In this document: in pieces, positions 48,011-57,256 of the stretch
How the letters are laid out: every line of letters begins with the position of its first letter
Numbering within the stretch: position 1 is the first letter of the stretch
Made by a program: the position numbers and the translations under genes
The notes under the pieces: model-generated
Seen by the model: only the letters and a program-made list of their open reading frames with translations
The model's database searches: none
What the model was told of the DNA's origin: nothing
Source: Colwellia sp.
GTDB taxonomy: Bacteria; Pseudomonadota; Gammaproteobacteria; Enterobacterales; Alteromonadaceae
Assembly: GCA_013215385.1 (NCBI GenBank)
Contig: JABSOY010000007.1
Location: 186,001 to 250,000 of the forward strand
Direction of reading: 5' to 3'
DNA: 64,000 nucleotides

Positions 48011-48036
48011 AAACTAGTCCTTTTACCTAGTATTTT

Positions 48037-48073
48037 CTCATACTGATAGTCGGGTATCGACTATCAGTATGAG
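48037..48073 (-). promoter_or_regulatory. Perfect 16-bp inverted repeat in the leader of the 47609-48010 gene
   Basis: CTCATACTGATAGTCG (48037-48052) pairs exactly with 48058-48073 around a 5-nt loop. It lies 27 bp upstream of the start codon. It could be an RNA hairpin in the leader, an operator or a terminator from an upstream transcript. There is no long T tract on either side. Confidence 0.65.
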
Positions 48074-48084
48074 CACAAACAATA

Positions 48085-48112
48085 TTTATTTATTTATTTA
48101 TTTATTTATTTA
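48085..48112. repeat. Tetranucleotide tandem repeat, TTTA x 7
   Basis: Seven perfect TTTA units lie 75-102 bp upstream of the start codon of the gene at 48010. A change in copy number would alter the promoter spacing of that gene. Confidence 0.9.
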
Positions 48113-48312
48113 GGTCATGACCATGCTTCAGCCGCTAGTTCGCCCCTGCAAGTATTCAACCCGTTATTTCCTCAATATATATTCAAGGTATTAATGCCTA
48201 TAGACAAGCGCTTTCATTCACATTACCTATTGAGCAATGGTGTCAAATTTATTTGTTACCCCATGGTGCTCGATTGTCTTAACCTTAAAGGGGGTGCTTA
48301 AGAGATATAATT

Positions 48313-48339
48313 AAAACTCAGACCTTAGTTCTGAGTTTT
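48313..48339 (-). terminator. Rho-independent terminator of the two-component operon
   Basis: The 10-bp stem AAAACTCAGA / TCTGAGTTTT with a 7-nt loop is followed on the minus strand by TTTTAATTATA, 19 bp past the kinase stop. Confidence 0.75.
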
Positions 48340-48357
48340 ACTTGAAATAGCTAATAT

Positions 48358-50097
48358 TTACTTGCACTTAAAGCTCATTTTCATGGCTAGCCCTGGTGTC
48401 ATACGCTGTACTTCAATAGTGCCTTGTTGCGCTAATACCAGTTCGTTAACCAAGGCTAAACCAATACCTGTGCCTTGTGTTGAGCGCGTTAGTTCACTAC
48501 CGCCACGATAAAACAATTCAAAAACCTTACTTTGTTGCTCTACTGAAATGCCATTGCCATAATCACGAATTTCCATCAGTATTTGATCTTTAGTTTTAGG
48601 ATCCATTTTGAAAATAAAATCGATTTTTTTACGGCTTTCATCCTGTATTGACTCGTTATCAAAAAACTTTATCGCGTTATCAGTAATATTGATCACAACT
48701 TGAGAAAATGCATCAAGATCTACTAGTAACATTACCTTTTCAGGTTGTTCAAAATCGCTAAATATATTTAAGATGAAATCACTCTTTACTAATAATGATG
48801 AAATTTTTGAGCGAATAATATCGGTTAAAATACTCAGTTTTGTATATTGCAGATCGACAGTATGTTGGGGCTGACTCAATTTCGACAGTTGTAAAATATT
48901 TTCAATTAAGCGTGATAAACGCTCACTTTCACTGTGTATGAATTCGTAATATTCAGTTTTATATTCTTCTGAGGGGACCATGCCTGTTTTTAGCATTTCA
49001 GAATACATTCGAATAGAAGTTAAAGGTGTTTTTAGCTCATGACTCACTGAAGATACAAAGTTTAACCTTTGCTCTGCTAGTTTAAGCTGTTTAACACCTA
49101 AACGATAGAAACCATAACAGCCGATTGTTATAGCTAATATCAATAAAAGCATCAAGCTAATACTATAAATTTCCGCTGAGGATAATGGTAGTTGACCAGT
49201 AGAGTATCTAATACTGTAACCAGTAAAAGGCCAATTTAAACTTTGCTGATTAATTAGCAGGTTTAATTGCTTATCTTGTACAGCTAGCCGGGTAACTTCA
49301 GCTTCACCTTTTGAATTTATATGAGAAACAAAGTATCGTTGCCCTTCTTTGTTCCCTTCTTTTTGAACGGTAATACCAATATCATTATCAAACTGCGCTG
49401 TCGTGAATACTCGCGAAACTCGGCTACCTAAATAATCATCCAAATCAATAATATATCCTTGAAGTTTAGTGTGAGCGTTAACTTCGACAATACGATAAAA
49501 AATAAAATATTCGGGCACATCTGAGAAAAAATCAAACTTATCATTATTTTCAGGCAACTTTTGCTCAATTAAGCGCTTTAATTCATTTGAACGCGTTGTA
49601 ATTTGATATAATTTAAATGAAATACCTCTGCGCTTAACTGATTCTAAATCGGCATCCATAGATTTTAAATCTTCAGAACTATTAATTATATAGGGCCAAA
49701 TTGGGCTGTTAAATTGTCCATTTTCATCAATTTGAAAATAGCCAATAATACCGGTAATACGTTCATTATATTCAGGTTTTGAAAGAGGTGACTTTACACG
49801 AGTCACTTGCTTATTTATTGGATTGTAGAGGTACTGATAATAATCAAATGCTTGCGGGCTCAGCGCATTTTCTAAAATCGCACGTTTAAATATGCGTTTA
49901 TTTATTTGATAAGTCACTATTTCTGTTTGGCGTTTGTATTCTATTAATAAGTCTTTTTCAAATTGATTAAATCCCTGATAAAAAACCACACTAATTGGCA
50001 CAAGTAACAATACTAAAAATATAATCGTAAAACAGCGTAATCTATTAATACGCTGCTGATAGTTTAATAATCGTTTATCTGAAAATAATTGCTTCAT
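48358..50097 (-). CDS. Sensor histidine kinase
   Basis: This is a 579-residue inner-membrane kinase. TM1 is at about 21-43, with a ~270-residue periplasmic sensor region that I cannot name, and TM2 at about 313-333. HisKA has phospho-acceptor His353 (SSVSHELKTPLTSIRMYSEM) and HATPase has IDYGN-like IRDYGNGISVEQQ, GTGIGLALVNELV. There is no HAMP domain between TM2 and HisKA. It starts 1 bp after the stop of the response regulator gene, so the two are one operon. The divergent TonB receptor at 50970 is a likely target of the pair. Confidence 0.93.
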   Translation of the reverse strand: MKQLFSDKRLLNYQQRINRLRCFTIIFLVLLLVPISVVFYQGFNQFEKDLLIEYKRQTEIVTYQINKRIFKRAILENALSPQAFDYYQYLYNPINKQVTRVKSPLSKPEYNERITGIIGYFQIDENGQFNSPIWPYIINSSEDLKSMDADLESVKRRGISFKLYQITTRSNELKRLIEQKLPENNDKFDFFSDVPEYFIFYRIVEVNAHTKLQGYIIDLDDYLGSRVSRVFTTAQFDNDIGITVQKEGNKEGQRYFVSHINSKGEAEVTRLAVQDKQLNLLINQQSLNWPFTGYSIRYSTGQLPLSSAEIYSISLMLLLILAITIGCYGFYRLGVKQLKLAEQRLNFVSSVSHELKTPLTSIRMYSEMLKTGMVPSEEYKTEYYEFIHSESERLSRLIENILQLSKLSQPQHTVDLQYTKLSILTDIIRSKISSLLVKSDFILNIFSDFEQPEKVMLLVDLDAFSQVVINITDNAIKFFDNESIQDESRKKIDFIFKMDPKTKDQILMEIRDYGNGISVEQQSKVFELFYRGGSELTRSTQGTGIGLALVNELVLAQQGTIEVQRMTPGLAMKMSFKCK

Positions 50098-50098
50098 A

Positions 50099-50800
50099 TT
50101 ACGATTGGCAGCTAATTAACTGATACCCTTCCCCTCTAAGCGTTACTAGGTGCTCCGGGAATTTAGGATCTTTCTCAATTTTTTTGCGGATTTTAGCAAT
50201 ATGAATATCAACAGTACGTGTATCTAAATGCTCTGTGGATTTATACCCCCACACCTCTCTGAGTAATTCATCACGAGAAACGGGCGCTTTCTGCTGATTT
50301 AAGTAAGATAAAATAGTCACTTCACGGCGGGTATAGCGCATTTCCTGTTCAAAGGAGATACCTGTTAACTTTTGCGTACATATACTGACATTATCGCCAA
50401 TAGTGAGTTTGTGGTCATTACCAGATAACCCCGAACGCCTGATTAAAGCACTGACTCTTAATACTAACTCTGAAGTTGAAAAAGGTTTCGCTAAATAATC
50501 ATCAGCCCCTAAGGTTAAGCCGTTAATGATATCTTCTTCAGCATTTTTAGCCGTTAACATTAAAATAGGTTGAATTTGAGATTGCTGTCTAATGGCATTA
50601 CATATTTCAAAACCGTTAATTGACGGCAACATCACATCTAAAATAATACAACTGTATTGTCCATTTAATGCACGGTTTAAACCTTTTTGACCGTCCATTT
50701 CACTCTCGACATCAAAGCCATGAAATATAAATAGATCGGTTAAACCACGTAAAATACTTGCTTCATCTTCAACGATAAGAAGTGTCGGTTTAATACTCAT
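50099..50800 (-). CDS. OmpR-family response regulator
   Basis: This is a 233-residue regulator. The receiver has Glu11-Asp12, phospho-acceptor Asp55 (SCIILDVMLPSINGFE), LTAKNAEED and the Lys in LAKPFSTSELVLR. The winged helix ends EHLVTLRGEGYQLISCQS. The start at the second in-frame ATG (MSIKPTLLIVEDE) fits the family; the ATG 10 codons earlier adds unrelated residues. It is the first gene of the regulator-kinase operon and is transcribed divergently from the TonB-dependent receptor, so its operator may lie in 50801-50969. Confidence 0.93.
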   Translation of the reverse strand: MSIKPTLLIVEDEASILRGLTDLFIFHGFDVESEMDGQKGLNRALNGQYSCIILDVMLPSINGFEICNAIRQQSQIQPILMLTAKNAEEDIINGLTLGADDYLAKPFSTSELVLRVSALIRRSGLSGNDHKLTIGDNVSICTQKLTGISFEQEMRYTRREVTILSYLNQQKAPVSRDELLREVWGYKSTEHLDTRTVDIHIAKIRKKIEKDPKFPEHLVTLRGEGYQLISCQS

Positions 50801-50969
50801 ATTATTTATTGATATCCTTTGTTTAATCAATCGAGACTATATCACCATTCTTTTAATGCCTAATGCAAAGTTTTGTAAAAGTTTCACCTATTATTTTTAC
50901 TTTTCATGCCTATTTGCTGCCACTTTTACTGACTAAGATACCCTTGAATTAAATTAAAGAGATCTAACA

Positions 50970-53123
50970 ATGATAAAACGTGCAACTCAACCTCGTCATA
51001 TATTTAAGCGTTCAGTTATTGGTCGGGCTATTTTATCCTGCATTTTGATCAGTACCAGTCCGCTATTTCTTGGTTTATCAAATGCCAGTTATGCTAATGA
51101 GCCTGATTTAAATACATCAAATATTGATAAATATGATGCTAGTTCTTTCATGGCATTTGATCCTCAAACCTTATACGACATTTTAGAAAAAACACCGGGA
51201 GCTAACAGTCTATTAAATTCAATGAACAATGCGTCACAAAGTCGTGGCTTTGGTTCAGCTGGTGATCAAATTTTAATAAACAGTAAGCGTGTTTCAGGAA
51301 AAGGAAATAGCATAGCGAAAGAGCTTGATAACATTCAGGCAAAAGATGTGGATTATATTGAGCTTATTCGTGGTACAAGATCTGACTTAGATGTTCAAAG
51401 TAATGGCTTAGTCATTAATGTCGTCCTTAAAAAGGACATTGAATCTTCTATTTTATGGACATTTGGCTCAGTCAAAACTGCCGATATTGCGGCTCAATCT
51501 ATAGGATCTCTTATCTATAGTGCTGGCATTGATAATTTTAAATATAGAATTGCTGTAAATCATTCAATCCATCCAAATGAACTGACTTCAATTGATCAAT
51601 TTACATCCCCAGAGCAAACTCATACCCATACCTATACACGCATACGTGAAAACTTGTATAAAAAAACTCAGTTATCAGCAAAGTTAGAGTATTTGTCTTC
51701 AGACAAAACAGCTATGCAACTAAACGCCCTTTACGAGAAAATTTATGTTGATGCAGAAATAACCACTGACATTGAATACCTAATAACTGTTCAACAAAAA
51801 AATAAGGCCCTACTTTATGATTGGGCTAGAGATAAATGGGAGATCAGCGGAGATATTAGCCATGAATTCAATGATGATAACCATTTAAAAGTAATGTTTA
51901 TTAGCAATAAAGCTGATTCTGACGATAAAATTTGGCACATATCATCTCAAGATGGTAATGAGTTTAAGCCTGATTATCAGTTGCCTCGAATAAATACATT
52001 AAAAGAAAGTGTCTTACGCACAAACTGGCGGCATAAACTAACCTCGCGTCATACCTTTGATTCTGGTTTTGAAGTTGCGGTTAATCAATTAGACGAGAAT
52101 TTACAATATATTAGCGAATCAGGTTCGCCTTATCACTCTACAGAATTTAATAATATTAAAGAAACCCGTTACGAAGCTTTTAGCAATTACAATTTTACTA
52201 TTTCTTCCAAGCTTAACCTGCAATCATCATTAATATATGAACGCTCTACCATGGATGTTGCAACAGATTTGGCAGTAATAAGTGATACGATACAAAGTGC
52301 CCAAAGCAATATTTCCCGGACGTTTTCTTATCTTAAGCCACGTTTAAATATAAGGTATGATTTAGATAATATTTATCAAATACGCTTTAATTACCAACGC
52401 ACCGTTAGCCAACTTAATCTAAAAGATTTTGTTCCCTGGTTTGACAGTTACGAATCTCGACTTGAAGAAACCAACCCAGATTTAAAACCAGAAGTGCGTG
52501 ATGAATTCTCTGTCGGTTTTGAAAAACAATGGCAACAAACCGATGGCAGTCTTACATTAACGCCCTATTACCATAAGATCAGCGATTTAATAACCGAGGT
52601 GCTGCTAGTTAAACGCTCTGGCGATGGTAATGTTGATAATGGTAAAGAATATGGCATTAAATTAGATACTAACTTTGGTTTAGAGGCTCTAGGGCTGAAT
52701 AATACCTTAATTAGTGCCAATTATACCTGGCGAAACAGTGAAATGCCCCACCCTTTTACCGGGGATAAAGGCCCAATCGAAAGAATAAGTAAAAATGAAT
52801 GGAACGTTAGATTAAATCAAAATGAATTATTGCCTGGACTTTCTTTTAGCCTAACCTTAGAAAATAAAAGCCGTTATGAGTTTTATTATTATGATTATCA
52901 AGGCAATGTCGATACCAAAATATCGGCAAACGCTTTTATTGATTATCAAATAGCTAAAAACGTTAAGGTTCGCCTTAAAGGAGATAATTTACTTCATGAT
53001 AAATACACAGTTAATAGAAGCCGCCATACAGGACTATTTACCCAAAGTGACTTTTTAAGACAAGAGCAGAGGAAAAATCAACGTGCGCCGAGATTTTCAA
53101 TCACGCTAACGGGTCAGTTTTAA
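50970..53123 (+). CDS. TonB-dependent outer-membrane receptor
   Basis: This is a 717-residue receptor for energised uptake of an unknown ligand. A long signal region (about 1-42, ending NASYANEP) is followed by a plug domain (about 55-155: YDILEKTPGANSLLNSMN, QILINSKRVSGKGN, DVDYIELIRGTRSD). A barrel follows with NPDLKPEVRDEFSVGFEKQW and a C-terminal FSITLTGQF ending in Phe. No clear TonB box is seen. The start has AAAGAGA about 7 nt upstream. It faces a two-component operon, which suggests ligand-dependent control, and is followed by a hairpin at 53128-53172. Confidence 0.9.
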   Translation: MIKRATQPRHIFKRSVIGRAILSCILISTSPLFLGLSNASYANEPDLNTSNIDKYDASSFMAFDPQTLYDILEKTPGANSLLNSMNNASQSRGFGSAGDQILINSKRVSGKGNSIAKELDNIQAKDVDYIELIRGTRSDLDVQSNGLVINVVLKKDIESSILWTFGSVKTADIAAQSIGSLIYSAGIDNFKYRIAVNHSIHPNELTSIDQFTSPEQTHTHTYTRIRENLYKKTQLSAKLEYLSSDKTAMQLNALYEKIYVDAEITTDIEYLITVQQKNKALLYDWARDKWEISGDISHEFNDDNHLKVMFISNKADSDDKIWHISSQDGNEFKPDYQLPRINTLKESVLRTNWRHKLTSRHTFDSGFEVAVNQLDENLQYISESGSPYHSTEFNNIKETRYEAFSNYNFTISSKLNLQSSLIYERSTMDVATDLAVISDTIQSAQSNISRTFSYLKPRLNIRYDLDNIYQIRFNYQRTVSQLNLKDFVPWFDSYESRLEETNPDLKPEVRDEFSVGFEKQWQQTDGSLTLTPYYHKISDLITEVLLVKRSGDGNVDNGKEYGIKLDTNFGLEALGLNNTLISANYTWRNSEMPHPFTGDKGPIERISKNEWNVRLNQNELLPGLSFSLTLENKSRYEFYYYDYQGNVDTKISANAFIDYQIAKNVKVRLKGDNLLHDKYTVNRSRHTGLFTQSDFLRQEQRKNQRAPRFSITLTGQF

Positions 53124-53127
53124 CGCT

Positions 53128-53172
53128 AATCATTTATGATAAGAACTAACAGGTTTCTTATCACAAATGATT
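53128..53172 (+). terminator. Terminator-like hairpin after the TonB receptor
   Basis: Two 18-nt arms (AATCATTTATGATAAGAA and TTCTTATCACAAATGATT) pair with one mismatch around a 9-nt loop, 4 bp past the stop. It is followed by a TCTGTTTC tract. Confidence 0.55.
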
Positions 53173-53292
53173 TCTGTTTCAGATAACTTTGAAGTACTTA
53201 TATCCTTAATCTGTCAGGACTACCCTGATATTGTACAATCATTAAATCTGTTTGACTTATTAAATGATTTAATCAGCAGTGAAATGATATAA

Positions 53293-53532
53293 AGTGGTTT
53301 ATTTAAAGGTTTATTTGATGATCGGGCCTTGGCCATTGTTTGGCAGGTGCATCAAGGTAGTGCGACATTTAGAGAGTTGCAACAGCGCGGTGAGCAAATT
53401 TCGCCGAGTTTGTTAAATACCCGTTTAAAAGAATTAAAAGTTTTGCAACTGGTTGAATCTGCATCAAATGGTTATCCATTAACGTTAACAGGGCAAGAGT
53501 TATTTGCAATAGTTTCTCCACTCGGAGAATAG
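53293..53532 (+). pseudogene. HxlR-type winged-helix regulator, truncated
   Basis: The frame from 53293 encodes most of an HxlR DNA-binding domain: LFDDRALAIVWQVHQGSATF, ELQQRGEQISPSLLNTRLKE and NGYPLTLTGQELFAIV. It has no ATG; only a TTG at 53329, inside the first helix, could start it, and a TAA at 53290-53292 lies in frame just before. The C-terminus stops at SPLGE, a few residues short of the usual end. It is either a dead regulator or one with an unusual start. It is just upstream of nudC on the same strand. Confidence 0.6.
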
Positions 53533-53569
53533 TCATTACGGGGGCTAACCAAATTAAAAAGGATAATAT

Positions 53570-54535
53570 ATGGGTTTGACATACGCGAATATGCCGCTCG
53601 ACCGCTGTAGTAATCAACGTAAAAACAAACGCTGGTTAACCTCAGAATTTAATCATCAAGATACCTTATTTTGTGTCATTAATGACGGTATGAGCCTTTT
53701 TTCTCATGATAATAATTTTACGCCAATTTATTTGAGTAAAGCACAGCTTGATAGTTTATCTATCAATAGTTGCATTTACTTAGGTAAAGGAGCTGAGTCT
53801 GTAGAGTCGACAAGTGTTAGGTCGATGTTTACGGTAAATTTTGAAAAGTTACGTTTTTCCAGCCAAGAGCAATTACTTAAGCTCGGACAGTGGAAAAATC
53901 TTCGCGAAGCAACACCCAATTTAACGGTACTTGATGCGTCAATTCAAGCGTTAGCTAAAGCATTAGATTACTGGCATTCCACACATCAATATTGTGGTAA
54001 ATGCGGCAATGTCAGTAGTTCTGTAGAGGCAGGACACGCTAGACGCTGTACTGAGTGTCGAAACATGTCGTTTCCACGTACAGATCCTGCGGTAATTATG
54101 CTGGTAGAACATATGTTTCCAGATGGTATTGCTCGTTGTTTATTAGGGCGTCAGGCCACTTGGAAAGCGGGAATGTACTCAACGCTAGCCGGTTTTGTCG
54201 ACCCCGGTGAAACGTTAGAAGAAGCAGTAATACGAGAAGTATCAGAAGAAACTGCGGTGGTCGTTGAAAATCCGCAATATATAACATCTCAGCCGTGGCC
54301 ATTTCCAGCCTCAGTTATGCTAGGTTTTACCGCCGTAGCTACCTCAACTATTATTGATATTAGTCAAGACGACATCGATGATTGTCAATGGTTTTCTCGT
54401 GAACAATTAGCTGACTTTTATGCAGAGACTAAGACCAATAATGATGAGACAACTCAGTATAGAATAGGCAGTGGTGACTCTATTTCATCTTATTTAATAA
54501 CCGCGTGGAAAAATAAAGAGATTGGTCAATATTAA
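53570..54535 (+). CDS. nudC: NADH pyrophosphatase / NAD-decapping Nudix hydrolase NudC
   Basis: NudC cleaves NAD(H) to NMN(H) and AMP and removes NAD caps from RNA. The 321-residue protein has an N-terminal domain, a four-Cys zinc ribbon (YCGKCGN and RRCTECRNM), a Nudix box GFVDPGETLEEAVIREVSEE and the NudC-specific SQPWPFPASVM motif. In the Nudix box the Gly after EE-x is Ala (EETAV). The start is supported by AAGGA about 8 nt upstream. It is about 40 bp downstream of the HxlR remnant and upstream of a MITE-like element. Confidence 0.95.
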   Translation: MGLTYANMPLDRCSNQRKNKRWLTSEFNHQDTLFCVINDGMSLFSHDNNFTPIYLSKAQLDSLSINSCIYLGKGAESVESTSVRSMFTVNFEKLRFSSQEQLLKLGQWKNLREATPNLTVLDASIQALAKALDYWHSTHQYCGKCGNVSSSVEAGHARRCTECRNMSFPRTDPAVIMLVEHMFPDGIARCLLGRQATWKAGMYSTLAGFVDPGETLEEAVIREVSEETAVVVENPQYITSQPWPFPASVMLGFTAVATSTIIDISQDDIDDCQWFSREQLADFYAETKTNNDETTQYRIGSGDSISSYLITAWKNKEIGQY

Positions 54536-54616
54536 TGAGGCTTAATGAGGAAGCGCGTTATGGCGTTTCCTATATTAAGCTAAATTTTCAGCGACCAGTA
54601 ACCTGCCCCATTTACT

Positions 54617-54908
54617 TATACCCAAGCAACTTGAAGATACAGGATTCAGCAAGGCATTGATTGAAGAGAATGGTTGTTCCATTGTAGAAATCAATAACGC
54701 CGGAGGTGACCCTTTATCGCCTTGCCCAAAGGGAGCTAAGCTAAAAAAACAGTTCAGCGTTTCAGTACTTGATAAGGTTCCCACATGGATGTGGGGTATT
54801 AGGGTAATGCAGGAGCAATTACCGAGAATAACCATTATCTTCGTACTGCGCCTTGATCTGCTTTCCTAGCTTAGCTCAGAAACTACATCTTCAGGTTACT
54901 TGGGTATA
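54617..54908. mobile_element. MITE-like element with 22-bp terminal inverted repeats
   Basis: The left end TATACCCAAGCAACTTGAAG and the right end, read inward on the other strand as TATACCCAAGTAACCTGAAG, match at 20 of 22 positions. The element is 292 bp and ends in TA on both sides, which fits a TA target duplication. An internal CCCACAT / ATGTGGG hairpin lies at 54780-54795. It encodes no transposase; short frames inside it on both strands are not genes. I believe similar repeats with TACCCAAG ends occur in many copies in Alteromonadales; this is from memory. Confidence 0.7.
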
Positions 54909-55024
54909 AACCACTACCTGCCATATTTTCGACATAATTAGTCAGTACTTTGCCCTTATACTGACGCTGCTAACACTCAATGCTTTGCTTAAATAGCTCT
55001 ACCACTTTAAGACAAGAGCAAACG

Positions 55025-57256
55025 ATGTTTACTTCTAAAAAAAAGCTACAACTTATCGATTATCAAGACTCATATTATTACCGAAAACAACGTAATAAGC
55101 GCCGCAACAAATGGTTAAAATTATCACTGCTAGTATTAGTTATTATTGTGCTGGTTTTTATTTTTGCTCCCTTTGCACAAAGTAACCCTTTTTATTTGGA
55201 GAAAAAAGTAACAAATGAAAATGCCCTTATTCAGGGACCACAATTAGTTTTTGACCACCCAAACCCGACCATGCGTGCCACCTTACCTATTGATATTGAA
55301 GCCAACATTGAAATTAATGGTTTAGTTGCTTACGTAGAAATAAAGCAAACATTCATTAACCCTCATGGTATCGCGTTAGAGGGTAAGTATCAGTTCCCGT
55401 TACCTGAAAACTCAGCGGTAAAACAATTAATAATAAAAGTGGCTGATAAAGAAATAATCGGCGAGATAATGGAAAAAAAAGCCGCAAAAGCACTTTACCA
55501 AAAAGCTAAAAGACAAGGTAAAAAAGCAAGTTTACTCGAGCAACATCGGCCGAATTTATTTACTAATAAAATTGCCAATATCCCAGCACAGTCAATCGTT
55601 GTGGTTACGTTAAAATTTATTATGCCAGTCTCTTTTGTTGAGGGTAAATTTAATTTAACACTGCCGCTTGCTATGACTAAAAGATACCAACCAAAATCAT
55701 CTAGTCAATTATCTAATTATTCAGCTGATGAACACCCAGAGCCTTTATATTCTCACTCCAAACAATTACATGCTCTATCTTACCCATCAACCAAAAGTTC
55801 GTCGTTCGCATCAGGTCGTGTCGTTGCTCGAAGTCAGTCATCGATAAACATTGCATTAAATTCAGGGATTCCCATTACGGCTATTTTCAGTAACAGCCAT
55901 AAAATAAAAGCGCGAGCATTAAACAGCACACAAAACGATTACCTGATCAGCTTAAATAAAACACATGTGGTGTCTAATAAAAGCTTTAATTTAAGTTGGC
56001 AGTTATTAGCAAGCAGTCAACCTCAAGTTACTAGCTTTACCCAAGAGGTTTTAGGTGAATATTATACGCTATTGACTTTTTTCCCGCCAAAAACTGAAGC
56101 AGCAAAAGTGATAGCAAGAGATATAATTTTTATTATTGATACTTCTGGATCAATGCAAGGCAGTTCGATGAAACAAGCGAAAGCAAGCCTGCAACTTGCT
56201 GTATTACAGCTTAACAATAAAGACAGTTTCAATATTATTGCTTTCGATGATGAAACGGAAATACTGTTCTCGACCACTCAAATGGCCTCAGCACAAAACA
56301 TCAAAAATGCACTGCAATTTATTGATGACCTAAGTGCCGATGGTGGCACACAAATGTACCGACCACTTAGCAATGCTTTAATGATGAAGAAAAATGAAAT
56401 GCAGTCACAAAAAGCTATTCGCCAAATAGTTTTTATTACTGACGGCGCAGTAGCCAATGAATTTGAGCTTATGCAACTGCTTAATACCGCTCAAGGAAGT
56501 TTTCGTTTATACACAGTAGGAATAGGCGCGGCGCCCAATGGTTACTTTATGAAGAAAGCGGCACAATTTGGTCGCGGTAGTTATGTATTTATTCAAAACC
56601 AAGATGAAGTTCAGCACAAAATGAGTAACTTCATGACAAAAATAAGCCAACCGGCGATCAGTAATATTAAATTAACTTTTGATAGCCAAGTTCATCAGCA
56701 AGTTGACGTTTACCCGCAGAAAATCCCTGATTTATATTTTGGTGAACCATTGCAAATCGCACTAAAATCTCAGCTCCCTATCACCAGTATTCAATTAGCT
56801 GGAGAGACGGTATCTGCTCCTTGGTACCAGCAGTTAATTATTAATGATAGCCCGTCATCAAAAGGAATTTCGTCACTCTGGGCAAGAAGGAAAATAGAAA
56901 GCTTACTCGACAGTCTTGTGGTTGGAGCAAATAAAGACAAGGTCAGAGCACAGGTTATTGCAACATCGCTCAATCATCAAATAATATCGCCTTACACCAG
57001 CTTTATTGCGATAGAAAAACAGCCAGAGCGTTCATCTTTACTCGCTAAAAATAATTTATCTGCTGTTGACAAGTCTCAACGTAACGCGATTCAAGCCCAT
57101 GAAAGTTTAATGGTCACTATACCGAAAACATCCATAGGATGGCAATTACACTTGCTAATTGGCATAGCACTATTGTTATTAGCAAAAGTTGGTGACTTTA
57201 CTCACTTAGCACATAGCTGTTTTAAAAAAGTGAGTCGTTATGAAAAGCATCGTTAA
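55025..57256 (+). CDS. Sortase target protein with VIT and von Willebrand A domains (marine proteobacterial type)
   Basis: This is a 743-residue protein anchored by an N-terminal TM (about 30-50). A VIT domain covers about 75-205 (INGLVAYVEIKQTFINP, EKKAAKALYQKAKRQGKKAS). The vWA domain has MIDAS D372-T-S-G-S-M. The C-terminus has a sorting-like signal: IPKTS (699-703), a hydrophobic segment (706-722) and a basic end (KKVSRYEKHR). This fits the family of marine sortase targets. The ATG at 55025 (MFTSKKKLQLID) is preferred over an ATG 45 bp upstream. Its end overlaps the sortase start by 17 bp. Its role at the cell surface is unknown. Confidence 0.87.
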   Translation: MFTSKKKLQLIDYQDSYYYRKQRNKRRNKWLKLSLLVLVIIVLVFIFAPFAQSNPFYLEKKVTNENALIQGPQLVFDHPNPTMRATLPIDIEANIEINGLVAYVEIKQTFINPHGIALEGKYQFPLPENSAVKQLIIKVADKEIIGEIMEKKAAKALYQKAKRQGKKASLLEQHRPNLFTNKIANIPAQSIVVVTLKFIMPVSFVEGKFNLTLPLAMTKRYQPKSSSQLSNYSADEHPEPLYSHSKQLHALSYPSTKSSSFASGRVVARSQSSINIALNSGIPITAIFSNSHKIKARALNSTQNDYLISLNKTHVVSNKSFNLSWQLLASSQPQVTSFTQEVLGEYYTLLTFFPPKTEAAKVIARDIIFIIDTSGSMQGSSMKQAKASLQLAVLQLNNKDSFNIIAFDDETEILFSTTQMASAQNIKNALQFIDDLSADGGTQMYRPLSNALMMKKNEMQSQKAIRQIVFITDGAVANEFELMQLLNTAQGSFRLYTVGIGAAPNGYFMKKAAQFGRGSYVFIQNQDEVQHKMSNFMTKISQPAISNIKLTFDSQVHQQVDVYPQKIPDLYFGEPLQIALKSQLPITSIQLAGETVSAPWYQQLIINDSPSSKGISSLWARRKIESLLDSLVVGANKDKVRAQVIATSLNHQIISPYTSFIAIEKQPERSSLLAKNNLSAVDKSQRNAIQAHESLMVTIPKTSIGWQLHLLIGIALLLLAKVGDFTHLAHSCFKKVSRYEKHR

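Noticed and set aside
53167-53289. A 41-codon frame in front of the HxlR remnant
   Set aside because: Its ATG lies inside the right arm of the terminator hairpin of the TonB receptor gene and no domain is visible. It is kept only as a possible lost N-terminus.
54575-54869. Two overlapping open frames on opposite strands (86 and 70 codons) after nudC
   Set aside because: Both lie almost entirely inside the MITE-like element, share its sequence and have no ribosome binding site or recognised domain.
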